A stretch of DNA of 8,077 nucleotides from an uncultured Granulosicoccus sp. (lineage in GTDB: Bacteria; Pseudomonadota; Gammaproteobacteria; Granulosicoccales; Granulosicoccaceae). The notes under the pieces are model-generated. The model saw only the letters and a list, made by a program, of their open reading frames with translations. It did no database searches and had not been told where the DNA came from. The stretch covers positions 1 through 8,077 of the forward strand of contig CALLPU010000173.1 of assembly GCA_938016235.1 (NCBI GenBank). The letters are read 5' to 3'. This document shows, piece after piece, positions 7,261 to 8,077 of this stretch; the first letter of the stretch is position 1, and each line of letters starts with the position of its first letter. The translations under genes and the position numbers were made by a program.

Positions 7261-8077
7261 TTATCGCGTATTGCCCGGGTCCAGATGCATCGCAACGGCA
7301 GGTCGTGGCCCATCAATGCGATCGTTACTGGAATCTCGTTTGCGAATGGTGGGTACTTGCTCGTCGTCGGTATACGAGCCGTTTGAACCAGAGCCTGAAG
7401 ATTGGCTACCGATGCCATCGTCTTCTTCGGGCAACGTTTCCAGTGTTCCACCAAGATCCCGTGCAATCAGCATGTAGATGGACGGGATGACGAACAGGGT
7501 AAACAGCGTTCCGATCGCCATGCCACCCACCAATACCAGGCCAATCGAGTTCCTTGCCTCGGCACCGGGTCCGCTCACCAGAATCAATGGAAAGTGACCG
7601 GCAACCGTTGCAAAGGTTGTCATGAGGATCGGGCGGAATCGGGTGGTTGATGCCGCCTTGATAGCCGCGAGCTTGCTCAGACCTTGCTGCTGCATCTGCT
7701 TGGCAAATTCCACCACCAGAATGCCGTTCTTGGCCACCAGCCCGATCAACGTCACCAGACCCACCTGCGAGTAGATATTGAGCGTGGTGGTGAAGCTGTT
7801 TGTCCAGTGCGGAAGCTCCGGATTGGGCATGCGCAGAAAGGTGAAGATCAGGGCGCCAAACATGGCCAGAGGCACCGAGCCTGCCAGGATGACAAACGGA
7901 TCGCGAAAGCTGTTGAATTGTGCGGCCAGGGTGAGATAGATCAGCACCACGGCCAGAGCGAAGGCCGGCAGGAACTTGTTGCCTTCCAGACGCAGCTGGC
8001 GTGATTCACCCGTGTAGTCCAGCGTGTAGCCTGATGGCAATATTGCAGCCGCTTCGGTTTCCAGGAACGTCAATGCT
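7261..8077 (-). CDS. RND-family (AcrB-type) efflux transporter, C-terminal part only
   Basis: Inner-membrane proton-driven pump subunit of the hydrophobe/amphiphile efflux family, which exports drugs, detergents or similar compounds through a tripartite complex. The frame is open at the right edge, so the N-terminal three quarters are missing. The visible 271 codons start in the end of the second periplasmic domain (LPSGYTLDYTGESRQLR), then cover the last five membrane helices: FLPAFALAVVLIYLTLAAQF, FVILAGSVPLAMFGALIFTF, the block GLVTLIGLVAKNGILVVEFA typical of AcrB homologues (helix 10), RFRPILMTTFATVAGHFPLIL, and IGLVLVGGMAIGTLFTLFVIP (helix 12). After YMLIA comes a hydrophilic tail of about 66 residues rich in Ser, Gly, Asp and Glu, longer than I expect for AcrB. 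The stop is TAA at 7261-7263. The gene converges on the lipoprotein gene, leaving a 96-base gap. A membrane fusion protein gene, if linked, would lie outside the window. Substrate cannot be told from this part. Confidence 0.93.
   Translation of the reverse strand, partial: ALTFLETEAAAILPSGYTLDYTGESRQLRLEGNKFLPAFALAVVLIYLTLAAQFNSFRDPFVILAGSVPLAMFGALIFTFLRMPNPELPHWTNSFTTTLNIYSQVGLVTLIGLVAKNGILVVEFAKQMQQQGLSKLAAIKAASTTRFRPILMTTFATVAGHFPLILVSGPGAEARNSIGLVLVGGMAIGTLFTLFVIPSIYMLIARDLGGTLETLPEEDDGIGSQSSGSGSNGSYTDDEQVPTIRKRDSSNDRIDGPRPAVAMHLDPGNTR

Noticed and set aside
7684..8004. Plus-strand open frame of 106 codons
   Set aside because: It is antisense to the conserved helices of the RND transporter, and the translation (rich in His and Gln) is typical of a shadow frame.
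1..8077. CRISPR arrays, tRNA genes, transposases, phage or toxin-antitoxin genes
   Set aside because: No regular repeats, tRNA-like arms, terminal inverted repeats or characteristic proteins were found on either strand.

Overview
The window looks like ordinary chromosomal DNA of a Gram-negative proteobacterium, probably a gammaproteobacterium. Three things suggest this: periplasmic solute-binding proteins with Sec-type signal peptides, an RND efflux pump of the AcrB type, and a gene set resembling the Enterobacterial YejA and YnjB-C-D-F proteins. Base composition is moderately GC-rich and even by eye. I see no rRNA, tRNA, CRISPR array, insertion sequence or long repeat.

Layout. The left quarter (1-1874, minus strand) is an almost complete yejA-like gene for a periplasmic peptide-binding protein; its stop codon lies just beyond the left edge. 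A divergent spacer of about 230 bases separates it from a tight plus-strand cluster: ynjB (substrate-binding protein, 2106-3323), ynjC (fused two-domain permease, 3363-5051), ynjD (ATPase, 5052-5720) and ynjF (CDP-alcohol phosphatidyltransferase family membrane protein, 5730-6335). The gaps are 39, 0 and 9 bases, so this is very likely one operon. About 110 bases further on is a plus-strand gene for an unrecognised lipoprotein with an EF-hand-like calcium-binding loop (6448-7164). It converges on the C-terminal quarter of an RND efflux transporter gene on the minus strand (7261-8077, start beyond the right edge).

How the genes may work together. YnjB, YnjC and YnjD form a complete ABC importer: periplasmic binder, fused membrane channel, ATPase. 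The YnjB family is often labelled 'putative thiamine transport', but the leader here holds no recognisable thiamine-pyrophosphate riboswitch. The next gene instead encodes a membrane enzyme of the family that joins an alcohol to a CDP-activated lipid. The most interesting hypothesis in the window is that the importer brings in an alcohol (a polyol or another hydroxylated head group) that YnjF attaches to a lipid. This is inference from gene order. The substrate is not visible in the sequence.

The flanking yejA-like and RND genes belong to other transport systems whose remaining parts lie outside the window.
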